Assembly (NCBI RefSeq): GCF_042731755.1
Contig: NZ_JBHWLR010000001.1
Location: 124,001 to 188,000 of the forward strand
DNA length: 64,000 nt
From: Promicromonospora sp042731755
GTDB taxonomy: Bacteria > Actinomycetota > Actinomycetes > Actinomycetales > Cellulomonadaceae
Direction: 5' to 3'
Shown: piece after piece, positions 49,736 through 58,174 of the stretch
How positions within the stretch are numbered: position 1 is the stretch's first letter
Layout of the letters: each line of letters starts with the position of its first letter
Made by a program: the position numbers and the translations under genes
The notes under the pieces: generated by a model
The model's input: the letters and a program-made list of their open reading frames with translations, nothing else
Database searches by the model: none
What the model was told of the DNA's origin: nothing

Positions 49736-52038
49736 TCGTCGTCCTCGGAGTCGAGGGCGGCCAGGATCGCTCTCGCCCTGTCGAACGTGCTGGGCGCCCA
49801 CGCCCCCTGTGTCTCCGCCAGCGCGATCGCCTGGGTCATGTGCGGGCGGGCCTGAGCGGGCACGCCGAGTCCGGCATACGCACTGCCCAGCGACCAGTAC
49901 AGGTTCACCGTCCAGGCGCTGTCCTGCTCGATCGCCTCCGACAGTCCGGCCTCCGCCGCCTGGACGGCCTCCTGCCAACGGTGCGCGTGGCGCAGCGCGA
50001 CGGCGAGCCCTTCCAGGGCGACCACGCGGGAGTGCCGCGCCACGGCGGAGCTGACCGGGCGTGCCGCGATGTACCCCAGCACGCCCTGATAGGCCGCGAC
50101 GGCCTCGTCCAGCCTGCCGAGTCGGTCGAGTGCCAGTGCCGCGCCACCGCCGGCCCAGTAGACCGTTCGTTCGTCGCCGGCCGCTTCAGCCAGTTCCCGC
50201 CCCCGGGAGAACGCCCGGAGTGCCTGCTCGTCGTCGTGGAGATGCCGCCAGTGCTCGGCCGCGTTGCACAGCGCGTCGGCCTGTTCTCGCACGGCGCCGA
50301 GATCCTCGGCGAGCCGGTACACCTCCATCGCCCGCTCAGCGCCGGCCTGCCACTCGGCGTCGGTGCGGCTCACATGGGTGGCGAGGAACGCCCAGACGTG
50401 CCGGTTCCTGTGCCAGAGCTCTCGGCGGGGGTCGGACAGTCGCGCGGCGGCGGCCCACGTCAGCCCGAACACCTCGTGCCAGGTGTCCAACCAGAGCGGG
50501 TTGCTGACGGCGAACCAGCGCATCGACTCCCCGAGACCGGCGACCAGCTCGTCGTTGCCGGCCGAAGCCGCCAGCCGGAGCCCGGCGAGCCAGGTGTCCT
50601 TCTCTGCCTGCAGCCAGGTCTTCGCCTTGTCCGGGGTGGTCAGCGGGACCAGGCTGCCGTGGCCGGGCGGCGGGGCGTCGTCGTCCCGCTCGAACCACCG
50701 GCCGGCCGACGTCGCGGTCGCCAGCAGCCAGTCGACCATCCGCCGCTCGGCAGCCGCCCGGGCCGCGGCGGACTCGTCCTCGTCCAGCCGCTGGTTCGCG
50801 TACAGGCGGATCAGGTCGTGGAACCGGTAGCGGTCCGCGCCCTCGTGCTGCAGCAGGCCGAGCTCCACCAGCTCGTCGAGCTGGTCCTCGGCGTCGTACA
50901 GGTCGGCCTCGATGAGCACCGCGGTGATCGGCACCCCGAAGTCCACCGCCGGGACGAGCGCCAGCCGCCGGAAGCACTCCTTGGCCGGCTCGGGCAGAGC
51001 CACGTAGGACAGCGCGAACGCCGCCTCCACCCCGACGTCGCCCACCACGAGGTTCGCGAGCCGACGGTCCTCGTCCGAGAGCCGCTCGGCCAGGTGCCGC
51101 ATGGTCCACCCCGGCCGGGACGCCAGGCGGGTGCCGGCGATCCGCAGGGCCAGGGGCAGGCGCCCGCACAGGTCGGACACCCGTGCTGTCTCCGCCGCTG
51201 TCTCCGCCGCGCTCCCGTCGGCCGCCCGGTCCGAGAGGGCCGCCAACAGCTCCGCGGACTCCTGCGGCGAGAACGGCGCCAGCGGGATCCGGGTCACTCC
51301 TTCCAGCCCGGCGAGCGTGCGGCGGCTGGTCACGATCACCATGCCCGCGCCCCGAGCGGGGAGCAGGGGGCGCACCTGGGCCTCGTCGGCGGCGTTGTCC
51401 AGCACCACCAGACAGCTCCGGTCCGCCAGGACGGCCCGGAGCTGACCGGCCCGCTCGTCCTCGTCCTCCGCGATCGCGCGGGCGTCCAGGCCGACGGCGA
51501 GCAGCAGCCGGCGCAACGCCTCCGTCGTGGTCATCGGCTCGGGGTCCACACCCCGCAGGTCCACGTAGAGCCGGCCACCGGGGAACCTCTCGTGCAACAG
51601 CTCGGCGGCCCGCACCGCGCACGCCGTCTTGCCCAGTCCTGCCGCTCCGTGCACGACGACGACCGGGGTGGGACCGTCCGCGGACGCCGACCGAGCCCGC
51701 TCGGCCAGCAGCTCCAGCTCCGCCGTCCGGCCCACGAAGTCGCTGAGCCCGCGGGGCAGCCCGGGGGAACCCGGCCGCTCGGCGGCGGGGCCGGCCGTCG
51801 TCCGCGGGCGGCCGGCCTTGGCGGCGTCGGCGAGCTCGGCTCGCTGCTCGTCGTCGATCCCCAGGGCGTCGGCGAGTGCCTGCACCGTCCGCCGCTGCGG
51901 TCCCTGGCTGACGCCGCGCTCCATGTCGCCGATGGCTCGGACGCTCACGCCCGAGGTGTGGGACAGGTCCTCGATCGTCAGCCGCGCCGACTGCCGCAGG
52001 CTCCGCAGCAGCGGTCCGAACCGGGGCCCGGCCGTCAT
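49732..52038 (-). CDS. XRE-NB-ARC-TPR STAND protein, array member 3
   Basis: 768 residues, the longest copy. The XRE helix reads GVSVRAIGDMERGVSQG, the only copy with Gln in place of Arg after GVS. Walker A GAAGLGKT, Walker B CLVVLDNA, TSRRTLAGL, LCGRLPLAL and YRFHDLIRLYA are intact, so it should be an active ATPase. The TPR half shows PVSSAVARHSRVVALEGL and LYWSLGSAYAGLGVPAQARPH. ATGA overlaps on both sides. No ribosome site of its own is needed if it is translated by re-initiation. Confidence 0.88.
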   Translation of the reverse strand: MTAGPRFGPLLRSLRQSARLTIEDLSHTSGVSVRAIGDMERGVSQGPQRRTVQALADALGIDDEQRAELADAAKAGRPRTTAGPAAERPGSPGLPRGLSDFVGRTAELELLAERARSASADGPTPVVVVHGAAGLGKTACAVRAAELLHERFPGGRLYVDLRGVDPEPMTTTEALRRLLLAVGLDARAIAEDEDERAGQLRAVLADRSCLVVLDNAADEAQVRPLLPARGAGMVIVTSRRTLAGLEGVTRIPLAPFSPQESAELLAALSDRAADGSAAETAAETARVSDLCGRLPLALRIAGTRLASRPGWTMRHLAERLSDEDRRLANLVVGDVGVEAAFALSYVALPEPAKECFRRLALVPAVDFGVPITAVLIEADLYDAEDQLDELVELGLLQHEGADRYRFHDLIRLYANQRLDEDESAAARAAAERRMVDWLLATATSAGRWFERDDDAPPPGHGSLVPLTTPDKAKTWLQAEKDTWLAGLRLAASAGNDELVAGLGESMRWFAVSNPLWLDTWHEVFGLTWAAAARLSDPRRELWHRNRHVWAFLATHVSRTDAEWQAGAERAMEVYRLAEDLGAVREQADALCNAAEHWRHLHDDEQALRAFSRGRELAEAAGDERTVYWAGGGAALALDRLGRLDEAVAAYQGVLGYIAARPVSSAVARHSRVVALEGLAVALRHAHRWQEAVQAAEAGLSEAIEQDSAWTVNLYWSLGSAYAGLGVPAQARPHMTQAIALAETQGAWAPSTFDRARAILAALDSEDDE

Positions 52039-54320
52039 GCGGGGCGGACCTCGAGGGCCGCCAGCATCGCTCTCGCAGTGTCGAGGTACTTGGGCTGCCA
52101 GGGCCCGTAGTACGTCTCGGCGGTCTCGAGCGTCCGGGTCAGGTGCTTGCGGGCCTCGTCGTCCTCGCCGAGCCCGGCGTACGCCCGGCTCAGCCTCCAG
52201 TGCAGCATCGACGTCACCTCGTTGCTCTGCGTGGTGGTCTCACCCAGGGCCGGCTCCACGACGTCGATCGCCTCGCGAAAACGTTCCTCGAGGATGAGGG
52301 CTCCGGACAGGTGCACCAGGGTGGACGCGCGGGAGTAGCGCGCTGCGATGGTCAGGGTCGAGCGGCGGTCGATGTCCCTCAGCAGGGACCGGTAGATCTC
52401 GATGGCCTCGTCCCGCCTGCCAGCCTGGGCGAGTGCCAGCGCGACTCCGTTGGTGGCCCAGTAGTAGGTGTCGTGATAGCTGGCCTCCCGGGCCAGCTCG
52501 CGCCCCTCGGAGTAGGCCCGCAGGGACTGGTCGGCCGCGCCGAGGGCTCGCCAGCCCTCGGCCGCGTTGCAGATCGCGTCCGCCTGCTCCGTCGTGGCGC
52601 CGAGGTCGTCGGCGAGCCGGTAGACCTCCATCGCCCGCTCCACCGCTTCCTTCACCGCTGCTTCTCCTTGCAGCGACCGGACGCTGAGGAAGGCCCAGAC
52701 ATGGCGGTTCATGTGCCAGAGCGCCTTCCGGCGGTCGGGCAGCCGCGCCGCGGCGGCACGGGTCAGCCCGAACATCTCCAGCCAGTCGTCCGACCGATAC
52801 TGCACCTCGGCGGCGAACCAGCGCATCGCCTCACCGAGGTTGGCCACCTGCTGGTCCCGGCCTGCGGCGGCCGCCAGCCGCAGGCCCGCCAGCCAGGCGT
52901 CGCTCTCGACCTGGAGCCAGGCCCGTGCTTCGTCGGACGTGGTGAGCCGGACCAGGCCGTCGTCGTGGGGCGGCAGCTCGCCGTCGCCGGCCTCGAACAA
53001 CCGGCCTGCGGCGGTCGCGGTCCCCACCAGCCAGTCGGCCATCCGTCCCTGGGCCGCTGCCCTGGCCGGGGCGGGTTCCTCCTCCTGCAGCCGCCGGCTC
53101 GCGTACAGCCGGATCAGGTCGTGGAACCGGTAGCGGTCGGCGCCCTCGTGCTGGAGCAGGCCGAGCTCCACCAGCTTGTCGAGCTGGTCCTCGGCGTCGT
53201 ACAGGTCTGCCTCGATGAGTACCGCTGCGACCGCCGCGCCGAAGTCGACCGTCGGGGCGAGCGCCAGCCGACGGAAGGCCTCCTTGGCCTGCGAGGACAG
53301 AGCGAGGTACGACAGGGCGAAGGCCGCCTCCACCCCGACGTCGCCGGCCGTGAGGTTCGCCAGCCGGCGGTCCTCGTCGGAGAGACGGTCCGCCAGGTGC
53401 CCCATCGTCCAGCCGGGCCGGGAAGCCAGGCGGGTGCCGGCGATCCGCAGGGCAAGGGGCAGGTGCCCGCACAGCCGCGACACCCGTCCGGTCTCCTCGA
53501 CCTCGCTGTCAGCTGTGCCCTCCGAGATGGCCCGCAGGAGCTGAGCGGACTCGTCCTGCGAGAACGGCGCCAGCGGAATCCTGGTGACTCCCTCCAGGCC
53601 GCCCAGGGCGCGGCGGCTGGTCACGATCACCATTCCCGCGCCCTGCGCCGGGAGCAGGGGCCGCACCTGGGCCTCGTCGGCCGCGTTGTCCAGCACCAGC
53701 AGGCAGCGTCGCTCCGCCATGACGGCGCGCAGCTGGCCCGCCCGCTCCTGCTCGTCCTCGGCGATGGTGCGCGGGTCCAGGCCCAAGGCCCGCAGCAGCC
53801 GGTGCAAGGCCTCTGCGGCCGCCATGGGTTCGGGGTCGACACCCCGCAGGTCCACGTAGAGCTGCCCGTCGGGGAACGTGTCACGGAGCAGCTCGGCCAC
53901 CCGCACGGCGAACGCCGTCTTGCCCAGGCCCGCCGCACCGTGCACCACCGCGATCGGAGCGAGACCGTCCGCGGACGTCGCCCGTCCGCGTTCGCACAGC
54001 AGCTCCAGCTCAGGCGCGCGTCCGACGAAGTCGCTCAGGCCTCGGGGCAGCTCGTACCACCCCGAGCGCTCCGGCAGCTCGCCGGCCGTTCGCGGTCGCC
54101 CCGCCCTGGCGGCATCGGCCAGCTCGTCGCGCCGCCCGTCGTCGAGCTCGAGCGCCTCGGCCAGCGCCTGCACCGTCCGCCGCTGAGACCCGCGGCTGAC
54201 GCCGCGCTCCATGTCGCCGATGGCGCGCACGCTCACACCTGAGGCGTGCGAGAGCTCCTCGATCGTCAGACGTGCGGACTGTCGCAGGCTCCGCAGGAGC
54301 GGTCCGAACGAGCCGGCCAT
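52035..54320 (-). CDS. XRE-NB-ARC-TPR STAND protein, array member 4 (promoter-proximal)
   Basis: 761 residues. XRE helix GVSVRAIGDMERGVSRG, Walker A GAAGLGKT, Walker B CLLVLDNA, TSRRALGGL, LCGHLPLAL, YRFHDLIRLYA, then TPRs ending EARKHLTRTLETAETYYG. It is the first gene of the operon; GAGGGAGG lies 5 nt before ATG 54320, the only strong ribosome site of the array. The 132 bp upstream, before arfB, must hold the operon promoter and any autoregulatory site. Being closest to the promoter, it may be the ancestral copy, which is speculation. Confidence 0.88.
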   Translation of the reverse strand: MAGSFGPLLRSLRQSARLTIEELSHASGVSVRAIGDMERGVSRGSQRRTVQALAEALELDDGRRDELADAARAGRPRTAGELPERSGWYELPRGLSDFVGRAPELELLCERGRATSADGLAPIAVVHGAAGLGKTAFAVRVAELLRDTFPDGQLYVDLRGVDPEPMAAAEALHRLLRALGLDPRTIAEDEQERAGQLRAVMAERRCLLVLDNAADEAQVRPLLPAQGAGMVIVTSRRALGGLEGVTRIPLAPFSQDESAQLLRAISEGTADSEVEETGRVSRLCGHLPLALRIAGTRLASRPGWTMGHLADRLSDEDRRLANLTAGDVGVEAAFALSYLALSSQAKEAFRRLALAPTVDFGAAVAAVLIEADLYDAEDQLDKLVELGLLQHEGADRYRFHDLIRLYASRRLQEEEPAPARAAAQGRMADWLVGTATAAGRLFEAGDGELPPHDDGLVRLTTSDEARAWLQVESDAWLAGLRLAAAAGRDQQVANLGEAMRWFAAEVQYRSDDWLEMFGLTRAAAARLPDRRKALWHMNRHVWAFLSVRSLQGEAAVKEAVERAMEVYRLADDLGATTEQADAICNAAEGWRALGAADQSLRAYSEGRELAREASYHDTYYWATNGVALALAQAGRRDEAIEIYRSLLRDIDRRSTLTIAARYSRASTLVHLSGALILEERFREAIDVVEPALGETTTQSNEVTSMLHWRLSRAYAGLGEDDEARKHLTRTLETAETYYGPWQPKYLDTARAMLAALEVRPA

Positions 54321-54452
54321 CCAGCCTCCCTCAGGGTCGAGTCTGAGGTCATGATGGCCCGATCAGCACCGTTGGCAACCCGCCGTCCACGTGGCGATCC
54401 GGGACCGTGGTGAAACGTCGGCGCGGGGTGCGAAAGTCACCCGTGGGCGGGG

Positions 54453-54899
54453 TCAGTCCTCGCGTCGGGGCTTCGACGAGCGCAGCTTCTTGGTCGCCGA
54501 CCGTTGCTTCTTGGCGGTCAGCCGCCGCTCCTGCGAACCCCGGGTGGCGCGCGTGGCGCGGCGGCTCCGCGGACCAGGCGCCAGTCCGTCGCTGACGACG
54601 GCGGCCAGGCGCGTGGCGGCGGCGTCGCGGTTGCGCCGCTGCTCGCGGTGCTCCGAGGCGACGACGGTGAGGACGCCGTCGACCAAGCGGCCCGCGAGCC
54701 GCTCCAGGAGCCGCTGGCGCTGCGTGTCGCTCAGGACGGCGGACCGTGCGACGTCCCAGGAGAGCTCGACGCGCGAGTCGGTCGTGTTCACACCCTGACC
54801 GCCCGGGCCGGAGGAGCGCGAGAACCGCTCGGTGAGCTCGGCGCGGGGGATGGTCAGCGCGGGACTGACGGTCAGGCCGGGGCGGACGGGGGAGGGCAT
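54453..54899 (-). CDS. arfB: Alternative ribosome-rescue factor ArfB (YaeJ-like peptidyl-tRNA hydrolase)
   Basis: 148 residues. It contains the release-factor GGQ motif in SSGPGGQGVNTTDSRVEL (near residues 30-47) and the basic C-terminal tail (RRLTAKKQRSATKKLRSSK) that enters the empty mRNA channel of a stalled ribosome. Length fits ArfB (about 140), not RF1/RF2. It hydrolyses peptidyl-tRNA on non-stop ribosomes. ATG 54899 is chosen because the family begins close to this point; an in-frame extension upstream reaches 55025. It probably has its own promoter, since the XRE array lies downstream after 132 bp with a separate ribosome site. Confidence 0.9.
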   Translation of the reverse strand: MPSPVRPGLTVSPALTIPRAELTERFSRSSGPGGQGVNTTDSRVELSWDVARSAVLSDTQRQRLLERLAGRLVDGVLTVVASEHREQRRNRDAAATRLAAVVSDGLAPGPRSRRATRATRGSQERRLTAKKQRSATKKLRSSKPRRED

Positions 54900-55031
54900 G
54901 CGCCCATGGTCTCGCACCCGGGTGTGGGGTCCGCGCTCATACGGGGTCGATGACGGCGTGACCAGGGGTTCCGCGCTGCCATACTCAGCGGCGTCATTGT
55001 CGGACCCGACGATCTGCGAGGGCATTAACCC

Positions 55032-55793
55032 ATGCGTTTCAGCTCACCGCCTGGCTGGCCCACGCCCCCGGAGGACTGGTCGCCGGATGTCGGCTGGCGG
55101 CCCCAGCCCGACTGGCCGGCAGCGCCCGAGGACTGGTCGTTCTGGACCGACGACGAGGGACGCCCCGTCGACGGGCCGTGGGTCCCGGAGCACCATGACG
55201 CCTCGGAGTTCGAGACGCCGAGCAGCCTTGCCCTCTGGGCGTTCACGGCCGTGCAGGTCGTGCTCATCCTCGTCGAGATCCTGCTCCTGAGGTCCGGCAT
55301 GCCGTCGACCGGCGGGATCCTGGCCGTGGGTGGGGTCCTCAACCTGGCCTGTTTCGTGGCCGACGTGACCCTCCTGCGCCAGGCGGGTCACCGCGTGCCC
55401 GTCTACCTCTACGTCTGCGGAGCGCTGCTCGTACCGCTGTACCTCATCTTCCGGATCCGGCTGACAAGGACGGGCTGGTGGCCCCTGGTGGGGTGGATCG
55501 GGGCGCTCGTCGTCTCGGTCCTGGCGACGCCGCTCGTGGCCTACGTGGGCGGCGTCGAGCTGGAGCCCGCCGACGTCGAGTCCTCGATCGAGGGCTCGTA
55601 CTCGACCGAGGACGGCGCCTCGCTCGTCGAGAGCATCCTGTCGGTCCAGGCGACCTGCCCGGACCCGCTCGTCGTCCGGGTCGGCGAGACCTTCGACTGC
55701 GAGACCGGGGTGGTCGGCGAGGCACCCGAGACCGTCACCGTCACCCTGGAGTCGTGGCTGGGGGAGATGTCGTGGCGGAGGCCGACGAGGTGA
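55032..55793 (+). CDS. Membrane protein with Trp/Pro-rich N-terminus and DUF4333-like C-terminus, possible 3' frameshift
   Basis: 253 residues. The cytoplasmic N-part has W-P repeats (PGWPTPPEDWSPDVGWRPQ, DWPAAPEDWSFW). Four membrane helices follow (about 65-170), then an extracellular domain with ATCPDPLVVRVGETFDCETGVVGE, the paired-Cys signature of DUF4333. The final SWLGEMSWRRPTR is unlike DUF4333. An alternate frame after about 55760 continues with VVAEADEVTIVEG and stops at 55855, overlapping the next convergent stop by CTAG, so a frameshift or sequencing error in GGGGG near 55767 is possible. Function unknown. Confidence 0.65.
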   Translation: MRFSSPPGWPTPPEDWSPDVGWRPQPDWPAAPEDWSFWTDDEGRPVDGPWVPEHHDASEFETPSSLALWAFTAVQVVLILVEILLLRSGMPSTGGILAVGGVLNLACFVADVTLLRQAGHRVPVYLYVCGALLVPLYLIFRIRLTRTGWWPLVGWIGALVVSVLATPLVAYVGGVELEPADVESSIEGSYSTEDGASLVESILSVQATCPDPLVVRVGETFDCETGVVGEAPETVTVTLESWLGEMSWRRPTR

Positions 55794-55851
55794 CGATCGT
55801 CGAGGGACTGCCGGGGCGTTCTCGGGTGCTCAACGTCGGGCGTCGTCGGCC

Positions 55852-56391
55852 CTAGATGCCGACCGACCCGTCGATCGCCTCGCGGAGCAGGTCCGCGTGA
55901 CCCAGGTGCCGGGCGTACTCCTGGATCAGGTGGAGCAGGATCCAGCGCAGCGAGGCCTCCTGGCCCTCCCAGAACTTCTCCTGGGCGATCACGCTGAGGT
56001 CCACCGTCTCGGCGACGATCCGCTCGGTGCTGCGCTGGGCCTCGTCGAGCCAGGCCAGGAGCTGCTCGGGCGAGTCGTCCGCGGCGGTGGCGAACGTCCA
56101 GTCCTGCCGTCCCTCCTGCTCCTTGTACTGGGCGTACCAGGTGGGCGTCTCGACGGTCCCAGCGAACGTCACGTTGACCCAGGCCTGCTCGATGACGGCG
56201 AGGTGCTTGAGCAGGCCGCCGAGCGACAGGGTGCTCGGCTCGTGCCGGTAGGCGAGCAGCGTGCCGCTCAGCCCCGAGACCTTCCAGCGCAGCGTGTCGC
56301 GCTGGAAGGCGAGGATCCCGAGCAGGGTCTGCTTCTCGTCGGCGGTGAAGGGGACCTCGAAGCGGTCCGTGGGGTCGGTGATCGTGCTCAT
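55852..56391 (-). CDS. DinB-family four-helix-bundle protein
   Basis: 179 residues. DinB/DUF664 fold: LLGILAFQRDTLRWKVSGLS, GGLLKHLAVIEQAWVN with the first metal His, and the last helix LRWILLHLIQEYARHLGHADLLREA with the His pair. Members include thiol-S-transferases (mycothiol, bacillithiol) and uncharacterised metal proteins; which applies is unknown. A TACGGT box (plus-strand 56398-56403) ends 6 nt before ATG 56391, so the mRNA is probably leaderless. Divergent from the NUDIX gene 38 bp away. Confidence 0.85.
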   Translation of the reverse strand: MSTITDPTDRFEVPFTADEKQTLLGILAFQRDTLRWKVSGLSGTLLAYRHEPSTLSLGGLLKHLAVIEQAWVNVTFAGTVETPTWYAQYKEQEGRQDWTFATAADDSPEQLLAWLDEAQRSTERIVAETVDLSVIAQEKFWEGQEASLRWILLHLIQEYARHLGHADLLREAIDGSVGI

Positions 56392-56429
56392 CCTGGAACC
56401 GTAGCGGCGTCAGGAAGCAGACTGGACCC

Positions 56430-56912
56430 ATGGCGACGACGAGCGCGGGACTCCTGCCTTTCCGGCGGCTGCCCGACGGCGGGGTCGAGGTGCTGCTCGG
56501 CCACATGGGCGGGCCGTACTGGGCCCGCAAGGACGCGGGATCGTGGTCCCTGCTCAAGGGCGAGCTCGAACCCGGCGAGGAACCCCACGCCGCGGCCGTG
56601 CGCGAGGCGGGCGAGGAGCTCGGGCTGGAGCTGCCGGCGTCGTCGGGCCCGGACCTGGAGCTCGGCGAGGTGCGGCAGCGCGCCGGCAAGGTGGTCCACG
56701 CCTGGGCGCGCGAGTGGCCCGAACCCGGGCCCGACCTGTCCGCGATCAGCAGCAACACGGTCGAGATCGAGTGGCCGCCGCGGTCCGGCAAGCGCCTCGA
56801 GATCCCCGAGATCGACCGGGTTGCCTGGTTCGCGCCCGACGACGCGCGGCGCGTCGTCGTCAGCGCGCAGGCGGCGTTCGTCGACCGGCTGGTGGAGGCG
56901 CTCGCGGGCTGA
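56430..56912 (+). CDS. NUDIX hydrolase
   Basis: 160 residues with a complete Nudix box: Gly44, Glu50, Arg58-Glu59 and Glu62-Glu63 in GELEPGEEPHAAAVREAGEE, followed by LGLEL. The N-terminal LLPFRRLPDGGVEVLLGHMGGPYWARKDAGSWSLLKG and the WAREWPEPGP loop place it with the predicted NTP pyrophosphohydrolases (YfcD/MutT-like of about 150-160 residues) that cleave nucleoside-diphosphate derivatives. Substrate unknown. A hairpin follows at 56940. Confidence 0.9.
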   Translation: MATTSAGLLPFRRLPDGGVEVLLGHMGGPYWARKDAGSWSLLKGELEPGEEPHAAAVREAGEELGLELPASSGPDLELGEVRQRAGKVVHAWAREWPEPGPDLSAISSNTVEIEWPPRSGKRLEIPEIDRVAWFAPDDARRVVVSAQAAFVDRLVEALAG

Positions 56913-56939
56913 GCCCGAGCCTGCCCTTGCAAAGGAGAA

Positions 56940-56970
56940 GCGGGCCCCGGCACACCGCGCCGGGACCCGC
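56940..56970. terminator. Bidirectional terminator hairpin
   Basis: GCGGGCCCCGGC (56940-56951) pairs with GCCGGGACCCGC (56959-56970), with one mismatch and a 7-nt loop. The stem continues outward with GGAG/CTCC. It lies between the NUDIX stop (56912) and the convergent secreted-protein stop (56988). Confidence 0.65.
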
Positions 56971-56987
56971 CTCCGCTCAGCCCAGAA

Positions 56988-57641
56988 TCAGGGCTCGATC
57001 GTCGGAACGAAGTTGTCCAGCAGGAACTGGCCCTCCTCGCCCGGGGGCAGCTCGCCCATGAACCGGCTGACCACGCCGGTCTCCTCCGACTGGACGAACA
57101 CCTGGAAGTCGATCGTCTCGACGCCCGGGGCACCCCAGTGCTCGGTCTGCGCGGCCGTGAGCACGGCCTCCGACGCGCCCTCGACGTCGATGTACGAGGC
57201 GTACCACCCGAGCTCGTTCAACACCTCGGGGTCGGGCATCTCCTGGTCGTAGAAGGGCGACTGCATCAGCACGCGCCAGTGCAGGTCGCCGAACTCGTCG
57301 GAGTAGATGGTCTCCGGGGACTCCCACTCGTGGCCGGGGCCGCCGTCGCCCACGACGGCGCGACCGGTCCAGTCGGCCGGCAGCTTGTAGCCGACGCCGT
57401 CGGTCTCGGTGGACTGCCAGGTGTCGGTGGCGCCGTCAGTCGGCTCGCCCAGCTTGATCGGGGTGCCGACCGGGTCGCACCCGGGCGGGTCCGCCACGTG
57501 GCTCGGGGCGTGCGCGGCGACGGCGGAACAGGCCACGGCAGACGGGGCGGCGACGGCGACGGACGTCGCCCCCGCGGTGAGGCCGACGACGAGGCCGGCC
57601 GTCAGGACGATGGAACGTGCCTTCTCGTGTGTGTGTCTCAT
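56988..57641 (-). CDS. Secreted protein of unknown function
   Basis: 217 residues. Signal peptide: basic MRHTHEKARS, hydrophobic IVLTAGLVVGLTAG and cleavage after VAVAA (about residue 32). The mature part is acidic and rich in Trp, Pro and Gly (GDGGPGHEWESPETIYSDEFGDLHWR, EHWGAPGVETIDFQVFVQSEE), with Cys at about 38 and 55. I recognise no family. ATG 57641 has AGAGGGT upstream. Long N-terminal extensions in frame are excluded by the clear signal peptide at this start. Confidence 0.7.
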   Translation of the reverse strand: MRHTHEKARSIVLTAGLVVGLTAGATSVAVAAPSAVACSAVAAHAPSHVADPPGCDPVGTPIKLGEPTDGATDTWQSTETDGVGYKLPADWTGRAVVGDGGPGHEWESPETIYSDEFGDLHWRVLMQSPFYDQEMPDPEVLNELGWYASYIDVEGASEAVLTAAQTEHWGAPGVETIDFQVFVQSEETGVVSRFMGELPPGEEGQFLLDNFVPTIEP

Positions 57642-57757
57642 ACCCTCTACGACGCAGCGGGCGGGTGAAAGGTTGTGCCTGCTGGAAAGATCCACGCAGA
57701 TGTTCATGCAGGTCGCACGCCCTTTCCGGACATTCGGGCTCGCGCTAGCCTGCCAGG

Positions 57758-58174
57758 GTGACCACCGCCGACACACCTACGGACCCGGTCGACCTGATCC
57801 TGCTGCGCGAGGCGCTGGAGGCGTCCTGGAGCGACCGGACGTCGTACGGCGGCGTGGCCGAGGACGGTAATCCCGCCCTCGGCCAGTGCTACCCGACGGC
57901 GCGCGTGGTGCAGCACTTCTTTCCGGCCGCCGAGATCGTCAAAGGCGTCGTCCGGACCCGGCTCCGCGACGAGGTGCACTTCTGGAACGAGCTGCCGACG
58001 GCGGGCGGAGCCGTCGCGATCGACCTCACCTGGCAGCAGTTCCCGCCGGGCTCCGTGGTGACGGAGCGGCAGGTCCTGGACCGGGACGAGCTCGGCGACA
58101 GCCCGCCCACCGTCACCCGGTGCGACCTGCTGCTGACGGCGGTCCTGGCCCGCCTCAGCGGCTCCGCGCCGTGA
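57758..58174 (+). CDS. YunG-like family protein
   Basis: 138 residues. It contains ALGQCYPTARVVQHFFPAAEIVKGVV, then DEVHFWNELPTAGGAVAIDLTWQQFP, the Cys/His/Asp pattern of the YunG group. The ordered Cys, His and Asp suggest a papain-like or transglutaminase-like active site, unproven. GTG 57758 has TAGCCT (57746-57751) ending 6 nt upstream and no ribosome site: a leaderless mRNA is likely. Its last 20 bp overlap the convergent phosphoesterase gene. Confidence 0.72.
   Translation: MTTADTPTDPVDLILLREALEASWSDRTSYGGVAEDGNPALGQCYPTARVVQHFFPAAEIVKGVVRTRLRDEVHFWNELPTAGGAVAIDLTWQQFPPGSVVTERQVLDRDELGDSPPTVTRCDLLLTAVLARLSGSAP

Noticed and set aside
45147..54320. Array initially considered as AfsR/SARP regulators of an antibiotic cluster
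   Set aside because: No BTAD or OmpR-type domain is present and no biosynthetic genes are nearby.
45147..54320. Array considered as a known Avs-type antiphage system
   Set aside because: Avs proteins carry N-terminal effector domains such as nucleases. Here the N-terminus is an XRE HTH, so a defence role remains only a hypothesis.
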